Of a stretch of 64,000 bases of DNA, positions 19,140 to 28,999 are shown piece after piece. The notes below the pieces were generated by a model. It ran no database searches. It was given only the letters and a program-made list of their open reading frames with translations, and was not told where the DNA came from. Position 1 is the stretch's first letter. The number at the start of each line of letters is the position of its first letter. Position numbers and translations under genes: made by a program. The DNA is taken from contig NZ_MRCE01000021.1 of the NCBI RefSeq assembly GCF_001904725.1, positions 1 through 64,000 on the forward strand. The letters are read 5' to 3'. The stretch is from Phormidium ambiguum IAM M-71. Its GTDB lineage: Bacteria; Cyanobacteriota; Cyanobacteriia; Cyanobacteriales; Aerosakkonemataceae.

Positions 19140-19766
19140 TTATTGATGTTCTCGGTAAAGTTGGTGATTCTGGATGTAAGTTCTGACTGATTCGGGAACT
19201 AAGTAACGGATGGAGCGGTTTTGTTGGCAGTACTGGCGAATTAAACTTGATGAGATAGCTACAGATGGCATGGACAAAATTTGCCAGCGAATCGTGATTT
19301 TTTGGGAATTCAGTTGTTCTACTACTTGTTGAGTAAGTAACTCTAATTCGATGTTATTGCTATTGGGACGAGGTGCGATTAACCAATCACATTTGGGAAT
19401 TAATTCTTGGCGACGATACCAGCGTGATAATGTGGTAAAAGCATCTTGTCCGACGATCCAGTACCAGTGAGTTTGGGTATAAATAGTTTGCAGATTAGTA
19501 AAGGTATCAATAGCGTAAGAAGATCCGGGAGAATTGGTGGTGATGGGAGAGAGGATAAAAGCTGGGTGATTGGCGATCGCTAGTTGCACCATTTCCCGAC
19601 GGTGTTGAAAATGTAGTTGGGTGGGGGGTTGTTTGTGGGGGGGAGAGCGATCGATTACCCAAATTACCCGATCCAATCTCAACCCATCGAGAGCCATTTC
19701 CGCAATCAACAGATGTCCCCAGTGAATTGGATCGAATGTACCCCCAAAAATAGCTACTTTTTCCAT
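19140..19766 (-). CDS. nadD: Nicotinate-nucleotide adenylyltransferase
   Basis: A 208-aa enzyme that adenylates nicotinate mononucleotide to make deamido-NAD. I start at ATG 19766 (MEKVAIFGGTFDPIHWGH). Motifs: GGTFDPIHWGHL (nucleotidyltransferase HxGH), RSPPHK, and the C-terminal MPSVAISSSLIRQYC, the ISST-like loop. Length is normal. It precedes the repeat array and is not obviously in an operon. Confidence 0.92.
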   Translation of the reverse strand: MEKVAIFGGTFDPIHWGHLLIAEMALDGLRLDRVIWVIDRSPPHKQPPTQLHFQHRREMVQLAIANHPAFILSPITTNSPGSSYAIDTFTNLQTIYTQTHWYWIVGQDAFTTLSRWYRRQELIPKCDWLIAPRPNSNNIELELLTQQVVEQLNSQKITIRWQILSMPSVAISSSLIRQYCQQNRSIRYLVPESVRTYIQNHQLYREHQ

Positions 19767-20090
19767 ACCCAAACATTAACTTTTTCCCTAGCACCTGAGT
19801 AATTAAAATTTAGATAAAGATTAATTTTGTGCATAGCCAACTTTACTGCATTAGCTGGAATATTGCTAAATTCTAAAGATAAATAGCGGATGACTAGACA
19901 ACAGATGGCAAACAATCTGACAATTTATCGTTGTATATCATCGTAATATCTAAAAAGCTCAGTTTATGAGAAACTGTGCAATCTTAGCTAATAGATCATG
20001 CTTTAATCTGTATCCTGAAAAAATATTTCCTGCTATGATAACGCCTGTTATCTGTGGTGTGTGCTTTTATGTGGTGTGTAAGGAGCTACG
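19767..20090. other. Divergent intergenic region nadD/murC
   Basis: 324 AT-rich bases separating two divergent genes. A GTGTGTGC...TGTGGTGTGT direct-repeat-like tract and a strong AAGGAG ribosome-binding site lie just before murC. No ORF or RNA gene is recognised. Confidence 0.5.
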
Positions 20091-21623
20091 ATGCTTACTT
20101 CAGTAGATTTTAGCGGCAGACCATTCCACTTCATTGGAATTGGTGGAATTGGTATGTCAGCACTTGCTTATGTGATTGCCCAGCGCAAATTACCCGTGTC
20201 TGGCTCAGATATTCGTTCTAGTCATATTACAGAGCGTTTACAGGCAATAGGCGCTCATATATTTGCCGAACAACAAGCGAGTAATTTAGAATTTTTCAGC
20301 GCCAACTCTAACTCAGGTAGTAATGGCTCAAAAACTGAGACATTAGGTGAAACAGGCAACAATGGTACAGCTTACAAAGCAGTCACAATACCAGAGACAG
20401 TGTTACCGCAAGTTGTTTGCTCTACGGCGATCGATTCTGCCAATACTGAATATCGAGCCGCATTAGATTTGGGTTGTCCAATTCTGCATCGCTCGGATTT
20501 ATTAGCAGCTTTAATTCAGGATTATTACAGCATTGCTGTGGCTGGTACTCATGGGAAAACCACCACTAGCAGTATGATTGGATATTTACTGTTAGAAGCT
20601 GGTTTAGATCCCACAATTATTGTTGGGGGAGAAGTAACAGCTTGGCAAGGTAATGCCCGTTTAGGTACAAGCAAATACTTAGTTGCAGAAGCTGATGAAT
20701 CTGATGGTTCGTTAGTCAAATTTTCCTCGGAAATTGGTATTGTCACCAATATTGAATTAGATCACCCAGATCATTATGAGAATTTAGCCGAGGTAATCGA
20801 TACGTTTCAAGTGTTTGCTCGGCGTTGTAAAACTACGATCGGTTGCATAGATTGCACCACAGTAAAAGAACACCTCAAACCAGCAATTAGCTATAGCCTC
20901 AAACCAGAAACAGGTGCAGATTACACAGTCGATCGTGTAGTTTATCGTGCCGAAGGAACAACTGCGAGAGTTTGGGAACGAGGTCAAATCCTGGGACAGA
21001 TGAATCTTAAGTTGCTAGGAGAACATAATCTAAGCAACGCTCTAGCAGTAGTAGCATTAGGTCGTCATTTAGGCTTGAAATTTGAGGTCATCGCTAGTGC
21101 CATAGCTACTTTCTCCGGGGCACGTCGGCGCTTTGAAAAACGCGGCGAAGTTAACGGGATTCGCTTTATTGATGACTACGCTCATCACCCTAGCGAAATT
21201 AGCGCCACCCTAGCCGCAGCCAGAATTCAAGTTAATGGATTATTAGAATTTCCTCAAAAACGAGTAGTCGCAATTTTTCAACCACACCGTTACAGTCGCA
21301 CCCAAACTTTCTTAAGCGAATTTGGTCAGTGTTTTTCTAGTGCTGATGTAGTGGTAGTTACAGATATCTATAGTGCTGGTGAAGCAAAACTAGATGATAT
21401 TAGTGGTGAAAGAGTAGCCCAAGAAATTGCGAAGCACCATCCCCAGGTAGTTTATCAACCTTCTTTACAAACTGTACGTCGCTTTCTGACGGAAAATCTC
21501 CAACCAGGCGATCTGGCAATCTTTTTAGGCGCAGGAAACCTGAATCAAATTATTCCCGAAGTAGTGACTTTTTATGAACAAACTGCTCAAGGAATGCCTC
21601 AAGAATATCGCCTGAGAGCCTAA
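20091..21623 (+). CDS. murC: UDP-N-acetylmuramate--L-alanine ligase
   Basis: A 510-aa cytoplasmic ligase adding L-Ala to UDP-MurNAc. Motifs: Rossmann loop GIGGIGMSALA (about 16-26), ATP loop AGTHGKTTTSSM, E-ADESDGS, central HNLSNALA, and FIDDYAHHPSEI with QPHRYSRT in the C-domain. A 30-residue Ser/Asn/Gly-Thr-rich insert (about 78-110) follows the first beta-alpha unit. Such inserts occur in filamentous cyanobacterial homologues. A strong AAGGAG precedes the start. It is followed 56 nt later by murB, so the two probably form an operon for the same pathway. Confidence 0.95.
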   Translation: MLTSVDFSGRPFHFIGIGGIGMSALAYVIAQRKLPVSGSDIRSSHITERLQAIGAHIFAEQQASNLEFFSANSNSGSNGSKTETLGETGNNGTAYKAVTIPETVLPQVVCSTAIDSANTEYRAALDLGCPILHRSDLLAALIQDYYSIAVAGTHGKTTTSSMIGYLLLEAGLDPTIIVGGEVTAWQGNARLGTSKYLVAEADESDGSLVKFSSEIGIVTNIELDHPDHYENLAEVIDTFQVFARRCKTTIGCIDCTTVKEHLKPAISYSLKPETGADYTVDRVVYRAEGTTARVWERGQILGQMNLKLLGEHNLSNALAVVALGRHLGLKFEVIASAIATFSGARRRFEKRGEVNGIRFIDDYAHHPSEISATLAAARIQVNGLLEFPQKRVVAIFQPHRYSRTQTFLSEFGQCFSSADVVVVTDIYSAGEAKLDDISGERVAQEIAKHHPQVVYQPSLQTVRRFLTENLQPGDLAIFLGAGNLNQIIPEVVTFYEQTAQGMPQEYRLRA

Positions 21624-21679
21624 GCTTGAGCCACTAAAATTTTCTTTGCCTTCTGGTATACAAGCTTATGTGAGGAGCT

Positions 21680-22672
21680 ATGACTGTTTCAAAAGAACTC
21701 GTTAACGGCCTAAATGTCGCCAGATTTCAGGGTCAGCGGCTGAAGACAGATAATATGAAAACTGAAAAAATTTGTTTGCCTGGTACGGAGTGTTTAGTAA
21801 AATCTCAAGTTTCTTTGGCTAGTTTTACTTCTTTTCGGGTAGGTGGGCCTGCGGAATGGTTGGTTGCGCCTAAGCATTTTCATGAATTAGAAGCTAGCTA
21901 TGAATGGGCATTAAATCACGATTTACCAATTACTCTTTTAGGGGCGGGATCGAATTTATTGATTAGCGATCGCGGTTTGTCCGGTTTAGTCATCTGCACC
22001 CGCCACCTGCGTTACACTTACTTTGACCAAGAAACTGGACAAGTCACAGCAGCAGCAGGTGAACCTCTAGTCCGTCTAGCTTGGAAAGCCGCTGAATTAG
22101 GTTGGGAAGGTCTAGAATGGGCGGTGGGTATTCCGGGTACAGTCGGTGGTGCTGTAGTCATGAATGCTGGTGCTCACAACGGCTGCATGGCAGATATTTT
22201 GGTCGATGCTCACGTCCTCTCTTCCAAAGGCTCTCTAGAAGTCCTCAGTCCAGATAAATTAGGATACAACTATCGCACTTCCCTGCTTCAAGGGGACAAA
22301 CGCTTGGTAACTCAAGCTACTTTTCAATTGAAACCGGGGGCCGATCCAGCTAAAGTAATTGCGGCTACGGCGCAACACTTGAAACAACGTCATACTACTC
22401 AACCATATAACAAACCTAGCTGCGGTAGCGTATTCCGCAACCCTAACCCGCACAAAGCTGGTTGGTTGATCGAACAAACTGGTTTGAAGGGTTATCGGAT
22501 TGGCGGTGCTACAGTTGCTGAACGTCATGCTAACTTTATCCTTAACTGTGGTGGAGCCACAGCTAGCGATATTTTCCAATTGATTCACTATGTTCAACAA
22601 CAGGTAGAGCGTCATTGGTCTTTATCGTTACAACCAGAAGTGAAAATCTTAGGTGAGTTTCAGCCTATATAG
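21680..22672 (+). CDS. murB: UDP-N-acetylenolpyruvoylglucosamine reductase
   Basis: A 330-aa FAD enzyme that reduces enolpyruvyl-UDP-GlcNAc to UDP-MurNAc, the substrate of MurC encoded just upstream. FAD-binding features: [49 protein letters not shown]. The active-site C-terminal part is [11 protein letters not shown], the type II MurB signature (serine as proton donor), with [13 protein letters not shown] and [17 protein letters not shown] precedes the ATG. The first 30 residues are variable. Confidence 0.95.
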   Translation: MTVSKELVNGLNVARFQGQRLKTDNMKTEKICLPGTECLVKSQVSLASFTSFRVGGPAEWLVAPKHFHELEASYEWALNHDLPITLLGAGSNLLISDRGLSGLVICTRHLRYTYFDQETGQVTAAAGEPLVRLAWKAAELGWEGLEWAVGIPGTVGGAVVMNAGAHNGCMADILVDAHVLSSKGSLEVLSPDKLGYNYRTSLLQGDKRLVTQATFQLKPGADPAKVIAATAQHLKQRHTTQPYNKPSCGSVFRNPNPHKAGWLIEQTGLKGYRIGGATVAERHANFILNCGGATASDIFQLIHYVQQQVERHWSLSLQPEVKILGEFQPI

Positions 22673-22688
22673 ACTTCTAGTGTTGCTT

Positions 22689-22774
22689 ACAGGTTCAATA
22701 TTGCGATAGGAGATTTTGGAGGGCGGACAGAACAGCAGGCGAAAAAGGGAAAAATTTTTCCAGTTTGAACCTGT
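22689..22774. promoter_or_regulatory. Structured murB-ebfC intergenic element
   Basis: Ten-base arms ACAGGTTCAA (22689-22698) and TTGAACCTGT (22765-22774) are exact reverse complements across a 66-nt interior. That interior holds a perfect 14-bp palindrome, GGAAAAATTTTTCC (22748-22761). This could fold as one RNA structure between murB and ebfC. Function unknown. Confidence 0.4.
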
Positions 22775-22843
22775 CAACTTTCCTCGTCCTATTACTCCTA
22801 GCGTATGCCAGAATTAGTTACGTATAAACAGATAATTTAGGTT

Positions 22844-23188
22844 ATGTCACAGAAACAAGGATTCGGCTTCGGCTTAGGCAAAATGAAGGAATTAGCCGAA
22901 GCTTTTAAGAAAGCACAGCAGGTTCAAGAAGGTGCAAAGAGACTGCAAGAAGAATTAGAAGTAATGGAAATTGAGGGACAATCTGACGATGGTTTAGTCA
23001 AGGTTGTTCTCAATGGGAATCAGGAGCCACAACGGGTGGAAATTTCTCCTGATGCTTTGGCTCAAGGCGCAGAAGCTCTATCTGCGATCGTTACTTCCGC
23101 AATGAAAGATGCCTACAGCAAGTCAACTGCTACCATGCGCGAACGTATGGAAGAGTTGACTAGCGGACTCGATCTTCCCGGACTTTAA
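22844..23188 (+). CDS. ebfC: YbaB/EbfC family nucleoid-associated protein
   Basis: A 114-aa protein of the YbaB/EbfC family, homodimeric tweezer-shaped DNA-binding proteins. Recognisable are the N-terminal helix [20 protein letters not shown], the beta core [21 protein letters not shown] and the C-terminal helix [19 protein letters not shown]. The first ten residues are Gly/Phe-rich (GFGFGLGKM), common in cyanobacterial versions. It lies downstream of murC-murB but 170 nt away. Confidence 0.92.
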   Translation: MSQKQGFGFGLGKMKELAEAFKKAQQVQEGAKRLQEELEVMEIEGQSDDGLVKVVLNGNQEPQRVEISPDALAQGAEALSAIVTSAMKDAYSKSTATMRERMEELTSGLDLPGL

Positions 23189-23318
23189 GGGAGCAGGGGG
23201 GCAGGGGAGCAAAAGGCAGAAGGCAGAAGGCAGAAGGCAGAAGGTAAAAATTACCCTTTTCCCCTTTTCCCTTTCCCCCTTTTCCCCATCTCCCCCAGTC
23301 CCCAATCCCCAGTTCCTA
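23189..23318. repeat. GCAGAAG heptamer array
   Basis: Begins directly after the ebfC stop and ends at the stop of the convergent carotenoid-protein gene. It holds four GCAGAAG units, then CCCTTTTCCCC runs and CCCCAGTCCCC-like units. Confidence 0.88.
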
Positions 23319-23846
23319 AAGACTAGAAGTTTTGCCTGTTTCTGCTTGGCTAGGAATTGGTTGAATGTCGGTGTAACCCATATTTTCGGCTGCTGTACGT
23401 AAAACGGAAATTTGCCCTTCAAAATCTAGTTTTTCGATTTGTCCTAAAGCATCATTGATTGGTTGAGTTGCTTGGTAATCGTTTGGTAAATCCACCACTT
23501 TATCGCCCATTGCTTGCGCCCAAGCGAACCAAACCATCAGTTGATTATTTTGTTTTAAAGCACCATAAGCGCGAGAATATTCAGTGTCTTCACGATTCAC
23601 AATTTCGCGCATGATTGCTAATTGTCGATCGTGCGCTAATTCATAGAAATCCCCTAAAAGTTTCGGTGCTAATTCTGGATCGGTTGCAGTGGGGGCTGCG
23701 GGAGTAATTGATTCACCCATTTTCTCATAAACAAAGTAGAGTAAGGCTAATTTTTCGTCTGTGTTTAGTGCATTAAAGGCATCAACAACTTTTAGAGTTT
23801 CTGCTGATAGTGCTTGAGACTTAATAGTGTTTTGCTCTAAAACCAT
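23316..23846 (-). CDS. Helical carotenoid protein (OCP N-terminal domain homologue)
   Basis: A 176-aa protein (from ATG 23846; an earlier ATG at 23861 is possible) consisting only of the all-helical, carotenoid-binding N-terminal domain of the orange carotenoid protein. Characteristic segments: VVDAFNALNTDEKLALLYF, GDFYELAHDRQLAIM, REIVNREDTEYSRAYG and NNQLMVWFAWAQAMGD. No NTF2-like C-terminal domain is present, so this is an HCP and not a full OCP. HCPs bind ketocarotenoids and quench singlet oxygen, and some also quench phycobilisomes. The paralogue clade cannot be settled without a tree. Carotenoid biosynthesis genes (crtB, pds) are 12 kb away. Confidence 0.92.
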   Translation of the reverse strand: MVLEQNTIKSQALSAETLKVVDAFNALNTDEKLALLYFVYEKMGESITPAAPTATDPELAPKLLGDFYELAHDRQLAIMREIVNREDTEYSRAYGALKQNNQLMVWFAWAQAMGDKVVDLPNDYQATQPINDALGQIEKLDFEGQISVLRTAAENMGYTDIQPIPSQAETGKTSSL

Positions 23847-24064
23847 AGTTTTGTTTCCCATTAATTTGACTAGTTCAAATTAAAGAAATAACAGGGTTGA
23901 TGGTATAAAATCTCCTGGCTAGAGATAGAGTTTAAACATACTTAGATAACTAATAATATTCTCTCAAAAGGTGGATTTGAGATCTATCGAAAGAGGGTCA
24001 GAATAATAAGGATAGCTCTTTTATGCTTGGTAAGAGAGTTTAGAAAACAGGAACGGTAAATATT

Positions 24065-24436
24065 ATGTCTGAAAAAGTGAATCCTAATCCCAACCAAGCG
24101 CCTACTCATGATGCTCAATTAGCAGCAGAAAATATGGTTACAGGTAATGAGCAAGTACCTGCTGTAGATACAGAAGCAGACTACGAAGCATCGAAGGCTT
24201 TTAGTGTTAGTAAGATCGATCGCACAGGCGAAGGTTCTCAAGCAGCTACCGCCGCAACAGCACCAAAATTAGAAGTACCAAAACCCCAAGAAAGTGCGCC
24301 TAAAGCAGACACTACAGGTAATCCTGATGATTATTTAAATATGGCTAGAGATGTTAATCCTGCTGCTGGCAGTGGGGAAAATGTTGACGATGAAATAGTA
24401 CAGAAAGCTTTGAAAAAGGGTGAAGCTGGTAAATAA
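24065..24436 (+). CDS. Small acidic, probably disordered cyanobacterial protein
   Basis: A 123-aa protein rich in Ala, Glu, Asp, Pro and Asn with almost no hydrophobic core and no cysteine. It starts MSEKVNPNPNQAPTHDAQ and contains a Pro/Lys/Glu linker (KLEVPKPQESAPKAD), then a short possible helix at the end (DDEIVQKALKKGEAGK). I do not recognise a family. It is followed by a strong hairpin, so it looks like a real monocistronic gene. Codon use is ordinary for the window. Confidence 0.6.
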   Translation: MSEKVNPNPNQAPTHDAQLAAENMVTGNEQVPAVDTEADYEASKAFSVSKIDRTGEGSQAATAATAPKLEVPKPQESAPKADTTGNPDDYLNMARDVNPAAGSGENVDDEIVQKALKKGEAGK

Positions 24437-24444
24437 TCTGTTTT

Positions 24445-24475
24445 GAGACTATCGCACCAAGAGTGCGATAGTCTC
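24445..24475 (+). terminator. Perfect 13-bp hairpin after the small acidic protein gene
   Basis: GAGACTATCGCAC and GTGCGATAGTCTC pair perfectly around a 5-nt loop, starting 9 nt after the stop codon. No long T-tract follows on either side, so it is a terminator or an mRNA-end stabilising stem. Confidence 0.65.
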
Positions 24476-24691
24476 GACTCTAGTTACCTAGAATGTTATT
24501 TAAAGTTTTGTTATTGAAACTTTTGGCACAATGAAAGTCATTTTATAATTAATTTAATCTAATAACTCAGATTAACTAAATTTTTGTGCTTTAGTACTCT
24601 CAATATAATTAGCATAAGAGCGTTGAAGCGCAACAACGTACTAGTTAATCTAGTCTGGGAATATTCCAGTCTAAATTTATAATTACCTAAA

Positions 24692-25654
24692 ATGGATAAT
24701 GTAACTTCCTTAAATAATAGATTGTCTGGTCAAGAAATTTATCAAAGAATTAGTAGTAATATTCAAAAAGTCATGAAAGGGCAATCAGTAGCAATTAGAA
24801 AGCTATTGTCAGCCTTTGCTAGCGGTGGTCATGTTTTACTTGAAGATTACCCCGGAACAGGTAAAACTACTTTAGCTAAAGCTTTAGCATTTTCTATTGA
24901 TGTAAATTTTAAACGAATTCAATTTACGCCCGATCTTTTACCTTCGGATATTTTAGGTGTTTCTATATTAGAACCAACCAATAACTCTTTTCATTTCCAC
25001 GAAGGGCCAATTTTTGCCAATATTGTTTTAGCTGATGAAATTAACCGCGCCTCACCCAGAACGCAATCAGCATTATTAGAAGCAATGGCAGAATTTCAAG
25101 TCAGTATTGATGGAAATGTGCGAAAACTGAAAGAGCCATTTTTTGTTATTGCTACGCAAAATCCTGTCGAATCTCGCGGTACTTATCCATTACCAGAAGC
25201 GCAAATGGATAGATTTGCACTGCAATTTAGTTTAGGTTATATTTCACCAGAAGATGAAGTTAACTTGCTTTCCGATCAAATTCAACAACATCCCATTGAT
25301 ACACTTCAATCTTGTGTTGATTTAGAAGATGTAATCAGTTTAAAACAACAAGTGAAACAGGTTAGAATTAGCGAAGAATTGAAAAGGTATTTAGTTGATA
25401 TTGTTAATGCTACGCGATCGGCAGAAGGAGTACAATTAGGAGCAAGTCCGAGAGCGTCTTTAGCGTTAATGAAAATAGCTCAAGCATTAGCATTATTCGA
25501 CGGCTATGAATTTGTTACACCAGAACATATTCAAGAATTAGCAGTAGCAGTAATAGCACATAGATTAGTAATGGAACCTCAAGCGCGGTTTTCGGGAAAA
25601 ACCGCTACTTCAGTTGTTGAAGAAATCCTCAAATCTCTAGCAGTTCCTACTTAA
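24692..25654 (+). CDS. MoxR-family AAA+ ATPase (DUF58 operon)
   Basis: A 320-aa MoxR-type AAA+ ATPase. Walker A is YPGTGKTT (about 53-60), Walker B VLADEINRASPRTQ (D115, E116), sensor 1 FFVIATQNPVE, the MoxR-specific RGTYPLPEAQMDRF, and the C-terminal lid contains GASPRASLALM. MoxR ATPases act as chaperones that load cofactors or remodel partner complexes, usually with the DUF58/vWA protein next to them. The DUF58 gene starts one base after this stop codon, so they are cotranscribed. It is unlike the second MoxR at 32624 in sequence. Confidence 0.92.
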   Translation: MDNVTSLNNRLSGQEIYQRISSNIQKVMKGQSVAIRKLLSAFASGGHVLLEDYPGTGKTTLAKALAFSIDVNFKRIQFTPDLLPSDILGVSILEPTNNSFHFHEGPIFANIVLADEINRASPRTQSALLEAMAEFQVSIDGNVRKLKEPFFVIATQNPVESRGTYPLPEAQMDRFALQFSLGYISPEDEVNLLSDQIQQHPIDTLQSCVDLEDVISLKQQVKQVRISEELKRYLVDIVNATRSAEGVQLGASPRASLALMKIAQALALFDGYEFVTPEHIQELAVAVIAHRLVMEPQARFSGKTATSVVEEILKSLAVPT

Positions 25655-25655
25655 A

Positions 25656-26996
25656 ATGAACCGTTTTATCTATCGATTTTTTCATTTCAGTTATGCGCTA
25701 GAACAATCCCGTCGGCGACGATTAACAACTCAAGGATTGATAATACTATTATGCCTAATTATCTCTGCCGTTCTTGGCTTAGATACCACGCAAAACATGA
25801 CTTATCAAATATTTACTTTCCTCTTGTCAATTCTGATCGTATCAATAGTTACGAGTCGTTTTTTTGCATTTCGTTTTAGTGCGGTGCGGGTATTACCTCG
25901 ATTTGCAACTGTTGGGGTAAAACTAAAATACCGAATTGTCATTCAGAATAAAACTAATAAGATTCAAAATAATCTCAAACTATTAGAAAGTTTTGCCGAC
26001 CCCCGCCCAACTTTTAAAGAATTTAGCGAGACTCCAGAACCAAATGAAGAAAAGCACAATTCATTCGATAAATACTATTATCGCTGGCTTTGGTTAATTG
26101 CAAGAAAACGAGTTGCTACAGCTAAAGCAATAGAGTTACCTGCACTTCTACCCAACAGTAAAACCGAAGTTATTTATGAAATAACGCCTGATTACCGAGG
26201 TGTAATTCGGTTTGCAGATTTAACAATTACTCGCTCAGATCCATTCGGTTTATTTAATGCTTGTGTCACCAATTATTTACCCCAATCTTTATTAGTTTTA
26301 CCCAAACTATACAACCTTCCACCGATTAAACTGCCCGGTTTAAGGAGATATCAATCTGGTGGTGTAGCCTTAGCTTCATCTGTAGGAGATTCAGAGGAAT
26401 TTAGGTCTTTACGAGAGTATCGTCCGGGAGATCCAATGCGAAAAATTCACTGGAAAAGTTGGGCAAAAGTTGGTAAACCAATTGTTAAAGAAGAACAGGA
26501 TGAGTTCTTCGTTAGACACGCTTTAATTTTAGATACTTTTCAAGATATTAAGTATAGCGAAATATTAGAAGAAGCAATTGCGATCGCATCTTCCCTAGCC
26601 TGTGAAGTCCAAACCCAAGAATCCTTATTAGACCTAATGTTTGTCGGACATGAAGCTTATTGTTTTACCTTTGGTAGAGGGTTAAGCCATACAGATAAAA
26701 TGTTAGAAATCCTCGCTTCTGTTGTTGCTTGTAGGGATAAAACTTTCGATTCAATTATCCCCGTAGTTATGGAGAGAATTTCTTTATTAAGTGGCTGTAT
26801 TTGTATCTTCTTAACTTGGGACGAATCACGTCAAAAATTAGTTAATTACCTTAAAGGGATGGGTATTCATACTTTAGTATTGATTATTCTTGAACAGGAA
26901 GCAGAAAGTTTTGATGCTAAATCTCTAACTGACAAATTAGCAACTTTTCATGTTTTAAAGTTGGGTAAAATCCAAGAGGACTTAATGAAAATATGA
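25656..26996 (+). CDS. DUF58 domain protein (MoxR partner)
   Basis: A 446-aa protein with two N-terminal membrane segments (about 25-45 and 49-68) followed by a cytoplasmic region. The DUF58 core is DSEEFRSLREYRPGD, MRKIHWKSWAKVGK and VKEEQDEFFVRHALILDTF, leading into a vWA-like fold. In other bacteria the MoxR-DUF58-transglutaminase trio is conserved, with proposed roles in envelope assembly or stress. It overlaps the next gene by four bases (ATGA), typical of translational coupling. The molecular function is unknown. Confidence 0.88.
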   Translation: MNRFIYRFFHFSYALEQSRRRRLTTQGLIILLCLIISAVLGLDTTQNMTYQIFTFLLSILIVSIVTSRFFAFRFSAVRVLPRFATVGVKLKYRIVIQNKTNKIQNNLKLLESFADPRPTFKEFSETPEPNEEKHNSFDKYYYRWLWLIARKRVATAKAIELPALLPNSKTEVIYEITPDYRGVIRFADLTITRSDPFGLFNACVTNYLPQSLLVLPKLYNLPPIKLPGLRRYQSGGVALASSVGDSEEFRSLREYRPGDPMRKIHWKSWAKVGKPIVKEEQDEFFVRHALILDTFQDIKYSEILEEAIAIASSLACEVQTQESLLDLMFVGHEAYCFTFGRGLSHTDKMLEILASVVACRDKTFDSIIPVVMERISLLSGCICIFLTWDESRQKLVNYLKGMGIHTLVLIILEQEAESFDAKSLTDKLATFHVLKLGKIQEDLMKI

Positions 26997-28975
26997 ACAC
27001 TCCTCCACTGCTGATTGGTGCAGCTTTAATATTTTGGGGATGGCAAACAGGACTGTGGCTTTTTGCTATTCCAATGGCTGTGATTATTGAAGTTGCTCGA
27101 TTCATTTCTTGGCGTTGGGAGTTCTCTGCTAAAGATGTTCGTCGCGTTGCTAATTTATGTTTAATTATTCTGATTTCTCTATTTATTTATCTGTTCATTC
27201 AAAACCCTTCATTTTACTTTGTTTATACGCTTTTACAGTGGCTTCCGGTTGTCCTGTTTCCACTTTTGATTTTGCAAACTTACTCGGTAGATGAATATAT
27301 TCATGCCGAATCGCTTTTTTTGTTATTCAAAAGTGAAAAATCAAAAGAAAATAAGCAGTTGAATATTAATATTAATTATCCCTATTTTGCCATTTGTATA
27401 TTATCGGCTAGTAATGCTAATAGTGCGAATATATCTTTCTATTTGGGGATGTTGTTATTAATAGCGATCGCATTATATTCGATGCGTTCCAAAAGATTTC
27501 CCCCTTTAGTTTGGCTGTGTTTATTACTAACTGCTGGAAGTATAGGATTTATCGGACAAATTGGATTGCATCAACTTCATTTAAGTTTAGAAAATCATGT
27601 AGTTATATGGTTGGGTGATGGTAGCGAACTATCAACAAATTCAGCTAAGAAGCAAACAAATATTGGAGATATTGGCGTATTAAAGCGATCGAACGAAATC
27701 GTCTTAAGAGTCGCCACTGAAAATCAACAAACTCCCCCTAGATTGCTCAGTGAAGCAACTTATAATAAATACAAATCTTCTATTTGGGTAGCAGCTAAAC
27801 CTAACTTTACTGTTATCAAACCTGAAGCAAATGGTACGACTTGGAATTTAGGAAATCAACCAGCTAATAGTTCTAAAATTACTATTTATACTAACCTGCG
27901 TGGAGGTCAAGGTTTATTAACCTTACCAGATGGAACATTTAAAATAAATGAATTAGCAGTTAATCAACTAGAAAAAAACAAGTTTGGCGGGGTGAAAGTA
28001 GCAGGAAAAGCTAATGATATTACTTACCAAGCTTATTTTAATAACCAACTTTCTTTGGATAATCCACCAACCGCAGAAGATTTAGAAATACCCAATCAAG
28101 AAAAACCAGCACTTAATCAAATTCTTAACCAACTGAATATTACAGGAAAATCACCACCAGAAATAGTAAACAGCGTAGATATATTTTTTCTCAAAAATTT
28201 TACTTATTCCCTGCAATTAACAGGAAAAGATAATTATGCAACACCTATATCAACATTTTTACTAAAAAATCGTGCCGGACATTGTGAATACTTTGCAACT
28301 GCAACTACACTTTTATTGCGTGCAGCAGGTATTCCAGCGCGTTATGCTGTGGGATATTCAGTGCATGAGTTTAGTAATTTAGAAAAACAATATATTGTGC
28401 GAAGTCGTCATGCTCATGCTTGGACAATGGTATATTTAGACGGCAAATGGCAAGTTTTAGACACCACTCCTGCTGATTGGACAAATATTGAAGATGCAGC
28501 AGCTTCTAAATTATCATTGATAACTGATTTTTGGTCTTTGTTGAGCTTCAAAATTTCTCAATTTTTGAGAAATAATAGCGAATTAAAATATGTTTGGTGG
28601 TTAATCTTTCCTTTGGTATTTATTTTAATCTGGAGATTTGGACAACAAAAAGGTGCGCGGCGTATATCAAAACCAAAGAAAGCTTTAAAACCTTCTGTTA
28701 AGTCTGAGTTAGTTAAAAAGAATTCAGAAATTGATTTAATTGAAAAAGCTTTAAGTGATTTAGGATTAAATCGTAATCCTGCGGAATCTTGGAAGAATTG
28801 GATTAATAGACTGAAAAAAGATTCAATTGCAGGGGATTTAGTTGATGATATTGTACCGATTATTGAGCTTTATTACCGCGATCGCTTCGACCCAGCCGGA
28901 ATTAAAGAGAATGAGAAAACTATCTTAAAATCTGCGATCGAAGCTTGGTTAGATAAACATCATCGCGCCTATTAG
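26993..28975 (+). CDS. TgpA-like membrane transglutaminase
   Basis: A 660-aa membrane protein. The N-terminal part has about six membrane segments (DUF3488-like, up to about residue 205). A periplasmic region with a transglutaminase-like core follows, with the catalytic triad visible as C431 (AGHCEYFATATTLLLRAAG), H475 (RHAHAWTMVY) and D490 (WQVLDTTPADW). A last membrane segment lies at about 537-555 and a cytoplasmic DUF4129-like tail carries ALSDLGLNRNPAESW. The family may be a protease or cross-linking enzyme, as proposed for TgpA of Pseudomonas. It is the third gene of the MoxR-DUF58 operon and ends 24 bases from the convergent FGE gene. Confidence 0.9.
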   Translation: MNTPPLLIGAALIFWGWQTGLWLFAIPMAVIIEVARFISWRWEFSAKDVRRVANLCLIILISLFIYLFIQNPSFYFVYTLLQWLPVVLFPLLILQTYSVDEYIHAESLFLLFKSEKSKENKQLNININYPYFAICILSASNANSANISFYLGMLLLIAIALYSMRSKRFPPLVWLCLLLTAGSIGFIGQIGLHQLHLSLENHVVIWLGDGSELSTNSAKKQTNIGDIGVLKRSNEIVLRVATENQQTPPRLLSEATYNKYKSSIWVAAKPNFTVIKPEANGTTWNLGNQPANSSKITIYTNLRGGQGLLTLPDGTFKINELAVNQLEKNKFGGVKVAGKANDITYQAYFNNQLSLDNPPTAEDLEIPNQEKPALNQILNQLNITGKSPPEIVNSVDIFFLKNFTYSLQLTGKDNYATPISTFLLKNRAGHCEYFATATTLLLRAAGIPARYAVGYSVHEFSNLEKQYIVRSRHAHAWTMVYLDGKWQVLDTTPADWTNIEDAAASKLSLITDFWSLLSFKISQFLRNNSELKYVWWLIFPLVFILIWRFGQQKGARRISKPKKALKPSVKSELVKKNSEIDLIEKALSDLGLNRNPAESWKNWINRLKKDSIAGDLVDDIVPIIELYYRDRFDPAGIKENEKTILKSAIEAWLDKHHRAY

Positions 28976-28999
28976 AAAGTCTATAAAGTAAGTATATGA

